Assembly (NCBI GenBank): GCA_017617435.1
Contig: JAFZWF010000014.1
Location: forward strand, 64,573-105,758
Source of the DNA: Bacilli bacterium
Lineage (GTDB): Bacteria; Bacillota_I; Bacilli_A; RF39; UBA660
DNA: 41,186 nucleotides
Direction of reading: 5' to 3'
This document shows positions 1 to 8,630 of the stretch, in pieces. The translations under genes and the position numbers were made by a program. Below the pieces are notes generated by a model that saw only the letters and a list, made by a program, of their open reading frames with translations, was not told the origin of the DNA and ran no database searches. Each line of letters opens with the position of its first letter. Position 1 is the stretch's first letter.

Positions 1-992
1 TTACAAACTTTATTGAATTCTTCTTCTGATATTTCTTTGTTGTTATCATCATAATATTTTATACCATCTTTAGATTCATCTATACGGCACATACATTTTT
101 GTGCGTAAACTTCTTTAGAAACTTCCTTACCATCTTCGTCATAATATTTGTTGTCTTTAATTTCACATTTTGGTGGTTCAGTTGTTTCACATTGTTTTTT
201 GTATTCTTCTTCAGGGTTTGCTGCAGTAATAGGTTTACCATCAAGACCATGGTATTCGCTTACTTTTTTACCTGACTTATCATTTTCACCTGGTTTTAAA
301 CAACTAAAGCAAGATTTATAATATTTTCCTTCTTTATCTTCTCCAGTTATTTCGTTTCCATCATAATCATAGTATTTTCCTTCTTTAATTACACAAGCTG
401 GAGCACATTGATAATTCCATTCTTCTTCAACAGTTCTTCCATCTTTTCCTTGAGTAATTAAAAGACCATCTTCACCATAGTAATAAGTTGTTCCATTTTT
501 AACAAGTTTTTTACAAACTGTGTTTTCTGGTAAAATGCTATAGTCAAATCCACATTCAGCTTCAGGTACGTTTACATCATCTTTAATATAAGTACCGAAT
601 GCAAAAATATGTTCTCCTGCACTAAGTGTTGTAGTTCCAACGTATTTAACAGTTACTTCTTTTTCCTCTGATTCAGAAGCGAAAGTTAAAACTAAAGTAT
701 CTTGACCATTAAATTGAAAACCAGTTTTCTTTAATGTTACTTGATTATCCTTTACGTGTCTTAAATTTGTAATTCTAATCTTGAACGTATCATTTGGCTC
801 AATTTTAGTTCTAGTATCAATTGATACAGTAGCGCTACTTATAATAGCTTTAAGTGAACAAGACATTCCTCCAACGCCAATAGTATCATCAGTGTTACAT
901 GCCATATCTGTTCCAGTAATAGTTGCTTTAGAAGTTAGAACACATGCAAATAAAGCCATTAAAAATACAAATATCTTTGTAATTTTTTTCAT
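1..992 (-). CDS. Secreted Cys-repeat surface protein, C-terminus cut by window edge
   Basis: Starts at an ATG (992-990) behind a GGAGG site at 1004-1008 and runs off the left edge, so about 330 residues are visible without a stop. The N-terminus is a signal peptide (MKKITKIFVFLMALFACVLT). A roughly 120-residue beta-rich region follows. The rest is built from repeated short units of the type C-x-I-K-(E/D)-(G/N)-K-Y-Y-D-x-D-G-N/K-E, spaced by cysteines. The same unit occurs once near the C-terminus of the surface protein at 10708-12810. Likely an exported envelope protein; family and ligand unknown. Not recognised beyond this. Confidence 0.75.
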   Translation of the reverse strand, partial: MKKITKIFVFLMALFACVLTSKATITGTDMACNTDDTIGVGGMSCSLKAIISSATVSIDTRTKIEPNDTFKIRITNLRHVKDNQVTLKKTGFQFNGQDTLVLTFASESEEKEVTVKYVGTTTLSAGEHIFAFGTYIKDDVNVPEAECGFDYSILPENTVCKKLVKNGTTYYYGEDGLLITQGKDGRTVEEEWNYQCAPACVIKEGKYYDYDGNEITGEDKEGKYYKSCFSCLKPGENDKSGKKVSEYHGLDGKPITAANPEEEYKKQCETTEPPKCEIKDNKYYDEDGKEVSKEVYAQKCMCRIDESKDGIKYYDDNNKEISEEEFNKVC

Positions 993-1032
993 AAATAAAT
1001 TTCCTCCATATTCTCTTTCCTATTATGTATTA

Positions 1033-1061
1033 ATTATATAGCATATATTCCTATAATTCAA
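1033..1061 (-). promoter_or_regulatory. Promoter of the secreted Cys-repeat gene
   Basis: On the minus strand TTGAAT (1061-1056) is followed after 17 bp by TATAAT (1038-1033), about 40 bp before the start codon at 992. Good match to a housekeeping sigma promoter. Confidence 0.6.
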
Positions 1062-1080
1062 TATCTAATAACTAGAAGTG

Positions 1081-2382
1081 TCAAGCAATCATATTATTAA
1101 ATCTTGCAAGTGAAGTACCTTTATATATATGATACCTTGGAATTTTATATTTATTACTTGATCTTGTTGCCTTATAATCACCACCAACAAAACCTAGTTT
1201 AAAACCTGCCTCTTGGACAAGTTCTATTGTATGCTGGTTATATACATAAAAAGGATAACAAAAAGCATTAGTACTTCCAGTAACGGCTATGCTTCTTCTT
1301 AAATCTTCTAGTACTTCTTCATCTGATATACAAAGTATTTTTGCACCACGTGATACACCAGAACATACATTTTCATGATGTAAATCATGAGAATGTGATT
1401 CAATATCAAGATAAGGTGATGAATAATTTCCTATGTTCCACCAACCTGTTATTAAAAATAGTGTTGCATGAGCTTCATACTTTTCTAAAAGTGGAATAAG
1501 TTTATTTCCATTATGTTTACCTGTTCCTTGCGCTCCATCATCTACTGTTATAAGAACACTTCTTGCTGGAAGATCTATTTCACCATACATCCATCTTCTA
1601 AATTCATCCATTGTTAAAGTTTTATAATTATTGTCTTTTAAATATTGTAGTTCTTCTTCAAAATCTTGAACACTTATGAAGTTAGAACCACCTCCACCTT
1701 CACCTTTTTTAGGATCATAAAAGAAGTGATAATTAAGAACTGCTATACTTGTTGCTTTAGCATTTAAACTTGGAAGAGGTTTAAATGGATCAACATATTT
1801 AACACTCCTTTTTGTTTCATACTCATTACCTGATGAATCAGATACTTTATATGTTACTTCATAAGTACCTGTTTGTTCTTTATTAATATTATTAGTTGAT
1901 ATAACTTTATCAGTTATATCACCATCGTAGTTATCTATAGATGTAAAACCTGGATCAACATATTCTTCCCCAACATATACGGTAACTACGCTATTACCTT
2001 TTAGTTTTATTTCTGGTTTAACAGTATCAACTATATTTATGATTCTTTTTTTATCTTTAGATTTTTTCTTAGTTGATATTGTATAAGTTATTTTATAAGT
2101 TCCAATTTTTTCATAATTAATATTATTTGTTACTTTAATACTTTTAGAGATATCTTTATCTCTAAAAGATGCTTTAGCACCCTCATCAGTGTATGTATCT
2201 CCAAATTCAATAGTTATGTTTTCATTTCCAATTAAAGAAAGTTTTATAGGTGAAATTTTTTCAAGAATTACTTTGTCATAATAAAAATAACCACCAATAC
2301 CTAATAAAGATAAAATGGTAATAATAGATATTATAATAATAAATATCTTTAATTTATTTTTTTTATGTTTTATACGTTTCAA
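1081..2382 (-). CDS. Membrane-anchored polysaccharide deacetylase with two Ig-like domains
   Basis: 433 residues from a TTG start with AGGTGA just upstream. After a lysine-rich start, residues about 12-34 form a membrane anchor. Two Ig-like modules follow (about 45-125 and 125-200), with the pattern VxVGEEYVDPGF, DGDIT, GTYEVTYKVSDSSGN typical of cell-surface DUF5011-type repeats. The C-terminal half is a NodB-type deacetylase domain: TVDDG, SHSHDLHH (metal-binding His) and FCYPFY. Such enzymes remove acetyl groups from peptidoglycan or surface glycans outside the membrane. Seems to be a single-gene unit. Substrate not predictable. Confidence 0.88.
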   Translation of the reverse strand: MKRIKHKKNKLKIFIIIISIITILSLLGIGGYFYYDKVILEKISPIKLSLIGNENITIEFGDTYTDEGAKASFRDKDISKSIKVTNNINYEKIGTYKITYTISTKKKSKDKKRIINIVDTVKPEIKLKGNSVVTVYVGEEYVDPGFTSIDNYDGDITDKVISTNNINKEQTGTYEVTYKVSDSSGNEYETKRSVKYVDPFKPLPSLNAKATSIAVLNYHFFYDPKKGEGGGGSNFISVQDFEEELQYLKDNNYKTLTMDEFRRWMYGEIDLPARSVLITVDDGAQGTGKHNGNKLIPLLEKYEAHATLFLITGWWNIGNYSSPYLDIESHSHDLHHENVCSGVSRGAKILCISDEEVLEDLRRSIAVTGSTNAFCYPFYVYNQHTIELVQEAGFKLGFVGGDYKATRSSNKYKIPRYHIYKGTSLARFNNMIA

Positions 2383-2444
2383 GTTTTCACCTACTTTGTA
2401 TTATAGAAATTATAACACTTTAAAAAAATAAATTAAAGCACGAT

Positions 2445-2470
2445 AAAAAGTCACATATTTGTGACTTTTT
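2445..2470 (-). terminator. Terminator after serS
   Basis: An 11-bp stem (2445-2455 with 2460-2470), 4-nt loop, with T-runs on both sides. It lies 7 bp beyond the serS stop codon and can work in both directions. Confidence 0.8.
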
Positions 2471-2476
2471 TATTTA

Positions 2477-3763
2477 TTATTTTAATGGCTCGATTTTTTC
2501 AAGGCCACCCATGTATGGTCTTAATGCTTTAGGTATATTAATTGAACCATCTTCATTATAATTGTTTTCAATTAATGCAATTAAACCTCTTGGAGTTGCA
2601 ACAACAGTATTATTTAAAGTGTGTGGATAGTATGTTCCATCTTCACCTTTTACTCTAATACCAAGTCTTCTAGATTGTGCATCACCTAAAGTTGAGCATG
2701 AACCTACTTCAAAATATTTTTGTTGTCTTGGACTCCATGCTTCTATATCACATGATTTAACCTTTAAATCAGCTAAATCACCAGAACAACATTCAAGTTG
2801 TCTTACAGGTATATCCCAGTTTCTAAATATATCAACTGTTAATTTCCACATTTTATTATACCAAGACATTGATTCATCTGGTTTACAAATAACAATCATT
2901 TCTTGTTTTTCAAATTGGTGAACTCTATAAATACCTCTTTCTTCAAGTCCATGAGCTCCACCTTCTTTTCTAAAGCAAGGAGAATAACTTGTCATATTTA
3001 TAGGAAGTTCATTTTCTTTTAACATTTGACCTTTAAATTTACCAATCATTGAGTGTTCAGATGTACCAATTAAGTATAAATCTTCACCTTCAATTTTATA
3101 CATCATAGCTTCCATTTCAGCAAATGACATAACACCATTAACAACATCACTTCTTATCATAAATGGTGGGATTGCATAAGTAAATCCATGATCTATCATG
3201 TAGTCTCTTGCATAAGCAATCATTGCTTCATGAAGTCTTGCAATATTACCTATTAAATAATAGAAACCTTCACCAGAAGTTCTTCCTGCTGATTCTTTAT
3301 CAAGACCACCAACTCTAGTAATAATATCTGCATGATATGGTATTTCATAACTTGGAACAACTGGTTCACCAAATTTTTCTACTTCAACATTTTCAGAATC
3401 ATCTTTACCAATAGGAACAGATGAATCAATAATGTTTGGTATAACCATCATTCTATTTTTTATTTCTTCTTGAAGTTTTGGAAGTTTTTCATCTATTTCA
3501 GCGATTCTTTCACTCATAGATGCAATTTTTTCTTTTGCTTCATCAGCTCCAGCTTTATTTCCATCCTTCATTAAAATTCCAATTTCTTTACTTAATTTGT
3601 TTTTTTCTGCTTTTAAATTATCTCCTTCAGCTTGCATATTTCTTGCTTCTTCATCTAACTTAAAAACTTCATCAACAAGTGGTAATTTATCATCTTGAAA
3701 TTTCTTTTTAATATTTTCCTTTACTAAATCACTATTTTCTCTAATTAATTTAATATCTATCAT
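2477..3763 (-). CDS. serS: Serine--tRNA ligase
   Basis: 428 residues, full length for bacterial SerRS. Charges tRNA-Ser in the cytoplasm. The N-terminal ~100 residues form the tRNA-binding antiparallel coiled coil, rich in Lys/Glu. The class II catalytic core shows motif 2 (FRKEGGAHGLEERGIYRVHQ), the TSEHSM segment and motif 3 (PRGLIALIENN). It lies one base after the stop codon of the preceding unrecognised gene, and both sit behind a T-box leader whose specifier reads as serine, so expression should rise when tRNA-Ser is uncharged. Confidence 0.97.
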   Translation of the reverse strand: MIDIKLIRENSDLVKENIKKKFQDDKLPLVDEVFKLDEEARNMQAEGDNLKAEKNKLSKEIGILMKDGNKAGADEAKEKIASMSERIAEIDEKLPKLQEEIKNRMMVIPNIIDSSVPIGKDDSENVEVEKFGEPVVPSYEIPYHADIITRVGGLDKESAGRTSGEGFYYLIGNIARLHEAMIAYARDYMIDHGFTYAIPPFMIRSDVVNGVMSFAEMEAMMYKIEGEDLYLIGTSEHSMIGKFKGQMLKENELPINMTSYSPCFRKEGGAHGLEERGIYRVHQFEKQEMIVICKPDESMSWYNKMWKLTVDIFRNWDIPVRQLECCSGDLADLKVKSCDIEAWSPRQQKYFEVGSCSTLGDAQSRRLGIRVKGEDGTYYPHTLNNTVVATPRGLIALIENNYNEDGSINIPKALRPYMGGLEKIEPLK

Positions 3764-3764
3764 T

Positions 3765-4556
3765 TTATTTTTCCTCTTTCTTTTCTCTTACTCTTGAATA
3801 ATCATTATTAGTTCTATAAGTTGTTTTAATAAGTTTATAACCATTTTGTTCATATATTTTTGCAATATCAGGTGTTGTCATAATAATATCTGTTGCTGCA
3901 CTTACATAAAACGGAACACTTCTTGGAACTATTGTACTCCTATTAACATGTTTATAAAAATATTTAATAAAAAATCCGTTATATTCAAGGATGCTTTCAT
4001 CATCGGTTGATATAACAACTTTATAATTTCCATTTTGAATATATCTATAAATTTCTGCCATAAGTTTTAACCCTTGTATAGAGTTATAATCAATACTGTA
4101 CGAGTTTAAAAACTTATTATTGCCATCAAATCTCGGTATAACGCGATAAATATTTAGTGGATCTTGTGGCGATAATGAATCAAGTATATGTTGTGTTTTT
4201 GCAAGAACAAAATCATCCTTAATTTCTTCTACAGGTCTTATTTTAGTATTAACATGTTCTTCAAACATTAACTCTTCATATTCTTTTATCTCATCAACTC
4301 TTTGAAAATCACGAAAACTTATTGCGTAATACTTTTCATCAGATCCTTTTACAATACTATAAAGTCTTGGATCAAAATCAACTTTATCAGGATCTTTATA
4401 CCATTTACTATGTTCAACCAAAATGCCATCAATATCTCCAATTAACGATGTTCTTTTTAGAAAATCTCCTAGATTTTCTAAATCAAGAATCATAAATGAT
4501 TTGTAGCCTTCTTTATCTGGTCTTTGTGTTACAATATTTTTCTTATCTAAAAGCAT
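3765..4556 (-). CDS. Unrecognised protein co-transcribed with serS
   Basis: 263 residues from the ATG at 4556, chosen because GGGAGG stands 5 nt before it; a longer frame reaches into the T-box terminator and is unlikely. No signal peptide or membrane segment. Acidic and aromatic-rich, with a segment NYKVVISTDDES and a C-terminus of Lys/Glu. I do not recognise the family. It is the first gene behind the serine-type T-box and is one base from serS, so it is regulated with serine supply or serine charging. Function unknown. Confidence 0.8.
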   Translation of the reverse strand: MLLDKKNIVTQRPDKEGYKSFMILDLENLGDFLKRTSLIGDIDGILVEHSKWYKDPDKVDFDPRLYSIVKGSDEKYYAISFRDFQRVDEIKEYEELMFEEHVNTKIRPVEEIKDDFVLAKTQHILDSLSPQDPLNIYRVIPRFDGNNKFLNSYSIDYNSIQGLKLMAEIYRYIQNGNYKVVISTDDESILEYNGFFIKYFYKHVNRSTIVPRSVPFYVSAATDIIMTTPDIAKIYEQNGYKLIKTTYRTNNDYSRVREKKEEK

Positions 4557-4580
4557 TTTAAACCTCCCTAAAAGTAAACA

Positions 4581-4790
4581 AAAAAGGATGGTACTTAAGG
4601 AGTGCATAAACTGCACGGTACCATCCTTTAATTTACTTTATTAATTTTAACGACTAATAAATATAGCCGGGATTTATTAGATCCACTATATGAGGAGATT
4701 CGTATAAATTATTATTTCTAATTTTCACCAACCATTAGATCTCTATATATAATATATTTATATTACTTATCTCATATTAAATCGCTTTAC
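4581..4790 (-). promoter_or_regulatory. T-box riboswitch, serine type
   Basis: On the minus strand, Stem I is closed by ATATGAG (4777-4771) pairing with CTCATAT (4694-4688). The 5' side carries AGTA and the 3' side GAA, the usual specifier-loop pair, followed by TCT (4698-4696), a serine codon. An AG-bulge/GGTTGGTGAAA segment follows the conserved Stem I pattern. The antiterminator T-box ATGGTACCGTG covers about 4624-4614, and the competing terminator (GGATGGTAC with GTACCATCC, then TTTTTT) covers 4629-4581. Uncharged tRNA-Ser would pair with the specifier and T-box and allow read-through into the unknown gene and serS. Confidence 0.9.
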
Positions 4791-4806
4791 ATGTGTTAAT
4801 ATACCA

Positions 4807-5232
4807 TTATTTATGATAATTTTCAAGATACTTCTTTAAACCCTTATATGGAAGAAAAGCACAGTTCTTACGATTATTTTGTTTATAAATATCACAAAAA
4901 GCGCATGCTTCATTTAAATTTTCTTCATCATATGGTTTTTGATTTATCATATTTTCAAAATCATCAATGTATTTTATTGCATCTAACACACTTTTTCCTA
5001 TTAAGTTTTCTGTTGCAATTGATGATGATGCCATCGATATAGCACATGCTTCTCCATTAAACTTTATATCTTTTATGATATCATCTTCTATTTTGATATA
5101 AAAATTCAAGTTATCAATACATGAACCGTTGTTTTCATGTATTTTAACATATGAATTATCATCTACTTTTTCAAAATTTGAAGGATGAGAATAATGTTCT
5201 AAAATTATTTCTTTTTTAAGTTCATCATTCAT
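4807..5232 (-). CDS. sufU: SufU zinc-dependent sulfurtransferase
   Basis: 141 residues, an IscU-like fold. In Firmicutes SufU accepts the persulfide sulfur from SufS. The four zinc ligands of the family are all present: Cys38 and Asp40 (GSCID), Cys63 (EACAIS) and Cys124 (KNCAFLP). Cys110 and Cys113 are extra. It begins immediately after the sufS stop codon and is the last gene of the suf operon here. No sufB follows, which is unlike the B. subtilis order sufCDSUB. Confidence 0.92.
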   Translation of the reverse strand: MNDELKKEIILEHYSHPSNFEKVDDNSYVKIHENNGSCIDNLNFYIKIEDDIIKDIKFNGEACAISMASSSIATENLIGKSVLDAIKYIDDFENMINQKPYDEENLNEACAFCDIYKQNNRKNCAFLPYKGLKKYLENYHK

Positions 5233-6429
5233 CTAAATCATCTCTTCCTTAATTTTATTTAAATCACTTAATAAATTAGCCACCTCATCAATTTCTTCTT
5301 CAGTGTTATAAAAAGCCAAACTTAGTCTTACGGAATTATTTACACCTGTAACATTTTTGACAAGTTTTGCACAGTGATTGCCTGCTCTAACACATACATT
5401 ATATTTATTTAAATAGTATGCAATATCTTGAGGAAAAATATTGTCAACATTAATAGATACGATAGCACTATCAGCATCATAATTAATAATATCTATGTAT
5501 GGTATTTTTTCTAATTTATTTATTAAATATTTTCTTAGATTTAATTCATATAAACTGATATTGTCTAAACCTATATTATTTATATATTTAATTGCAGCAC
5601 CCAAACCTATAACACCAGCTATGTTTTGAGTACCAGCTTCAAATTTATATGGAAGATCTTTAAGAACTATTTCATTTACGGAATCAAATGATTCATTCAT
5701 TCCACCACCAAGCATATATGGGCTTGCTTCATTTAATAATTCTTTTTTACCATATAAAACTCCTATACCAGTTGGTCCATACATCTTATGAGCAGAGAGC
5801 GCTAAAAAATCTACGTCAAGATTTTGAACGTCGATTTTTGTATGAGCTGCAGCTTGCGCAGCATCAACACATACGAAAATATTTCTTTCATGAGCAAGTT
5901 TACAAATTTCTTTTATTGGTCTTACATCACCTATTACATTAGTGATATATGCAAGAGATATTACTTTAGTATTTGGAGTTATAGCTTTTAAAACATTATC
6001 TATAGTTACATGATAATCTTGATCAAGATCAATATATTTTACATTAATTCCAATTTCGTTTGCTAAATTAAACCATGGAAGAACATTGGATGCGTGCTCA
6101 GTTTGTGTTATTAACACTTCATCGCCGTGTTCTAAATATTTTTTAAAAAATGTTTGAACCATAATATTCATCGACATTGTAGTTCCTGATGTGAAAATAA
6201 TTTCTTCTTTTTCTTTTGCATTAATAAATTTTCTTACATCTTCTCTAACATTTTCAAATGCTAAATCAACTTTATATGATATATCATAATCACCACGATG
6301 AGCATTTGCTGAATAATTTTCATAATAATCTTTAACACTATTTATTACGCTATATGGTTTAAAAGTTGTTGCTCCATTATCAAAATATATTATGTCTTGA
6401 TTAAGCATAGGAAAATCATCACGATTCAT
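5233..6429 (-). CDS. sufS: Cysteine desulfurase SufS
   Basis: 398 residues from the ATG at 6429, placed about 10 nt behind GGAGGTG; an in-frame TTG at 6447 overlaps that site and is less likely. PLP-dependent class V aminotransferase fold that takes sulfur from cysteine for Fe-S assembly. The PLP lysine lies in SAHKMYGPTGIG near residue 212 and the catalytic cysteine in RAGNHCA near residue 351, the position expected for the SufS group. Directly followed by sufU, which is its sulfur acceptor. Confidence 0.95.
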   Translation of the reverse strand: MNRDDFPMLNQDIIYFDNGATTFKPYSVINSVKDYYENYSANAHRGDYDISYKVDLAFENVREDVRKFINAKEKEEIIFTSGTTMSMNIMVQTFFKKYLEHGDEVLITQTEHASNVLPWFNLANEIGINVKYIDLDQDYHVTIDNVLKAITPNTKVISLAYITNVIGDVRPIKEICKLAHERNIFVCVDAAQAAAHTKIDVQNLDVDFLALSAHKMYGPTGIGVLYGKKELLNEASPYMLGGGMNESFDSVNEIVLKDLPYKFEAGTQNIAGVIGLGAAIKYINNIGLDNISLYELNLRKYLINKLEKIPYIDIINYDADSAIVSINVDNIFPQDIAYYLNKYNVCVRAGNHCAKLVKNVTGVNNSVRLSLAFYNTEEEIDEVANLLSDLNKIKEEMI

Positions 6430-6457
6430 AGAATTATTCACCTCCAAACTTTATATT

Positions 6458-7084
6458 TTAATTATCTTGGTTAAATATTTCTTTTGGAAATATTTCATAT
6501 AAGAAAGCATTAAGTAGTAGTTTTTTTATACTTTCTTCACTTATACCTTTTTCTTTTAAATAAAGAACTTTTCTTTCATCAAAGTTACCAATTGTAACCA
6601 TATGGTTTGCAACAACTTCACTTGTAGATACAAGTAAGTTTGGTTTTATTACTAAATTATTTGAATATAAGTTAAGTCCTCTTATATCTTCGGTATAGTC
6701 ATTATTAACTGTGTTTTCTTTAATGTTTCCATTTATAACTGCATTTGTGTCTGCTTTAACATCATTATAAATTCGACCTTGAATTAAAGTCTTATTATTA
6801 GAACCTATTACGTTATTTGTAATTATGTATGTTGATTTTTTATTATTGGTTATTGAAAACATAAATTCAATGCTTGAATTATTATTTTGATTAAATGTGA
6901 TATCGAGATAGTCATCTTGATAATCAATTAAATAGAATTTTAAGTGATAATTTTCTGGTATATTAATAACTAATTTATTTTTTAAAATATTTTCATTAAT
7001 AATATAAACTGTATTATCTTTAAGTGAATTAATATTTTCTTCGTTAAGAAAATTATAATCACTATTTACTTTTATATTATTCAT
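6458..7084 (-). CDS. sufD: Short SufD-like Fe-S scaffold subunit
   Basis: 208 residues from the second ATG at 7084, 8 nt after GGAAG; it overlaps the end of sufC. SufB/SufD family beta-helix protein. The C-terminal signature is clear (STSEVVANHMVTIGNFDE, then YLKEKGISEE). It is about half the usual SufD length (around 420) and keeps only the C-terminal core. In the SUF scaffold SufD partners SufB and SufC. No sufB is found in the window, so either it lies elsewhere or this protein fills the role in a reduced scaffold. Confidence 0.85.
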   Translation of the reverse strand: MNNIKVNSDYNFLNEENINSLKDNTVYIINENILKNKLVINIPENYHLKFYLIDYQDDYLDITFNQNNNSSIEFMFSITNNKKSTYIITNNVIGSNNKTLIQGRIYNDVKADTNAVINGNIKENTVNNDYTEDIRGLNLYSNNLVIKPNLLVSTSEVVANHMVTIGNFDERKVLYLKEKGISEESIKKLLLNAFLYEIFPKEIFNQDN

Positions 7085-7835
7085 TTTCATAACTTCCAGT
7101 CATAATAGATGACCCGTTAATAAAACCATCTTTTAATACTTTAATTCCAAGTTCATAATTTCCTGTTTCTTCAACTTTTCCATTTTTTATAATATGAACA
7201 TAATCTGGATGAAGAAGCTCTATTAATTTTTCATGATGTGTAACAATTAATATAGTTGGATTATATATTTTTTTATACTCGTTTAAATTACTTGCAACCG
7301 TTTTAATAGCATCGACATCAAGGCCTGAATCTATTTCGTCTAGTATTATAAATGATGGCTCAAGCATCCACATGTGAAGAAGTTCATTTTTCTTTCTTTC
7401 TCCACCAGACATTCCATCATTTATACCTCTAAAAATAAAATCTTTAGGTATATTTAGTTTTTCACATGTTTCCTCAAGTTTTTTGTTAAATTTAAATATA
7501 CTTACCTTTTCACCTGTTTTTTCTTCAAGTGCTATTCTTAACATTTCGGCATTTGAAACACCCTCAATAGAAATAGGATTTTGATTTACAATATATATTC
7601 CTAATTTTGCTATATCTGATGGATCCATATTAGTTATATCTACATCATTATAAATAATAGTGCCTTCATCTTTTTTATAATCCGGATGATTAAATAAAAC
7701 TTTGCATAACGTACTTTTTCCTGCACCATTAGGTCCCATTAGAACATGTGTTGTTCCACTATCTATATCTAAATTAAAATCAGCTAGCAATTTTTTATCA
7801 TTAACACTAACTGATAAATTATTAATTTTTAACAT
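7077..7835 (-). CDS. sufC: Fe-S assembly ATPase SufC
   Basis: 252 residues from the ATG at 7835, 5 nt from GGAGG (7841-7845); a longer frame overlapping the upstream pseudouridine synthase gene is rejected. ABC-type ATPase of the SUF scaffold. Visible: Walker A GPNGAGKST (about residues 32-40), signature MSGGERKKNELL, Walker B FIILDEIDSGLD and the switch histidine in VTHHE. The signature has Met-Ser in place of Leu-Ser, as is common in SufC. First gene of the suf operon, with sufD overlapping its end. Confidence 0.96.
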   Translation of the reverse strand: MLKINNLSVSVNDKKLLADFNLDIDSGTTHVLMGPNGAGKSTLCKVLFNHPDYKKDEGTIIYNDVDITNMDPSDIAKLGIYIVNQNPISIEGVSNAEMLRIALEEKTGEKVSIFKFNKKLEETCEKLNIPKDFIFRGINDGMSGGERKKNELLHMWMLEPSFIILDEIDSGLDVDAIKTVASNLNEYKKIYNPTILIVTHHEKLIELLHPDYVHIIKNGKVEETGNYELGIKVLKDGFINGSSIMTGSYENE

Positions 7836-7875
7836 AACTTCCTCCTTAAAGTATTCTAACATAAAGTAATTTAAT

Positions 7876-8535
7876 TTAAAATAAACTTTTAAACTCTTTA
7901 GGAACTCTAGCTTCAAGGGTTAAAACTTCTTTTGTTAATGGATGAATTATGGTAAGTTTTGATGCATGAAGCATTAATCGATTATAAAATGATTTTTTCG
8001 TACCATATTTAATATCACCAACAATAGGAAAACCTATATTTGATAATTGAACCCTTATTTGATTTTTTCTACCAGTTAATATTTCTATATTAACTAATGA
8101 GTTATTAGCTATATATTTAATTAATTCGTATTTTGTAATAGCAAGTTTTCCCATCTTATTTTTTTCATCAACATAAACTAGATTAGTTTTTGTTTCGACA
8201 AGTTTATTTTTAAGTGTTGCTTTAACAGGTTTTACTTTACCACTAAGTAGTGCTATGTATTCTCTTTTTTTTGCGTATAAATCCCAATTATCTTGAAGTA
8301 ACTTTTTTGTGTTTTGATCTTTAGCAAAAACAACTATTCCTGATGTATCTTTATCAAGTCTGTGAACAATAAATATTTTATTAGATTTATGTTTCTTTTT
8401 AACATATTCACTTACTTCGTGATATAAAGTTTTTTCTCTTTCTTTATTTGATGCAATGGTAAGTAACTTTGAGGGTTTATTTACCGCAATTAAATATTTA
8501 TCTTCATAAATAATATCTATTTTTTTCTTTAACAT
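7876..8535 (-). CDS. RluA-family pseudouridine synthase
   Basis: 219 residues from the ATG at 8535, behind AGGTGAT. Isomerises uridines in rRNA or tRNA. The catalytic aspartate stands in HRLDKDTSG, and the family blocks GRKNQIRVQLSNIGFPIVGDIKYG and RLMLHA follow. There is no N-terminal S4 domain, so it is the short RluA/RluC catalytic form. Stands upstream of sufC with a 40-bp gap; a shared transcript is possible. Which uridine it targets cannot be told. Confidence 0.92.
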   Translation of the reverse strand: MLKKKIDIIYEDKYLIAVNKPSKLLTIASNKEREKTLYHEVSEYVKKKHKSNKIFIVHRLDKDTSGIVVFAKDQNTKKLLQDNWDLYAKKREYIALLSGKVKPVKATLKNKLVETKTNLVYVDEKNKMGKLAITKYELIKYIANNSLVNIEILTGRKNQIRVQLSNIGFPIVGDIKYGTKKSFYNRLMLHASKLTIIHPLTKEVLTLEARVPKEFKSLF

Positions 8536-8583
8536 ATAAATCACCTGTTAACAGTAAATATTTTACCATAAATTTCCTTAAAT

Positions 8584-8596
8584 AAGTATGATACTT
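8584..8596. promoter_or_regulatory. Small palindrome upstream of the polymerase gene
   Basis: AAGTAT-G-ATACTT, a perfect 6+6 inverted repeat just upstream of a TATAAT at 8602-8607. It sits where a repressor of the polymerase operon could bind. No such motif is seen before recA at 32701, so a shared SOS operator is not supported. Confidence 0.3.
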
Positions 8597-8630
8597 TATG
8601 CTATAATAAATAAAGATTGAGGGTGGTTAA

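Noticed and set aside
781-1041. Plus-strand frame of 86 residues
   Set aside because: It lies opposite the signal-peptide gene at 1-992, which has a ribosome site, promoter and repeats.
4557-4616. Longer N-terminus for the gene before serS
   Set aside because: It would be translated from within the T-box terminator and lacks a ribosome site; the ATG at 4556 has GGGAGG.
8584-8596. SOS (LexA) box before the Y-family polymerase
   Set aside because: The palindrome does not match the Firmicute LexA consensus and no copy is found before recA.
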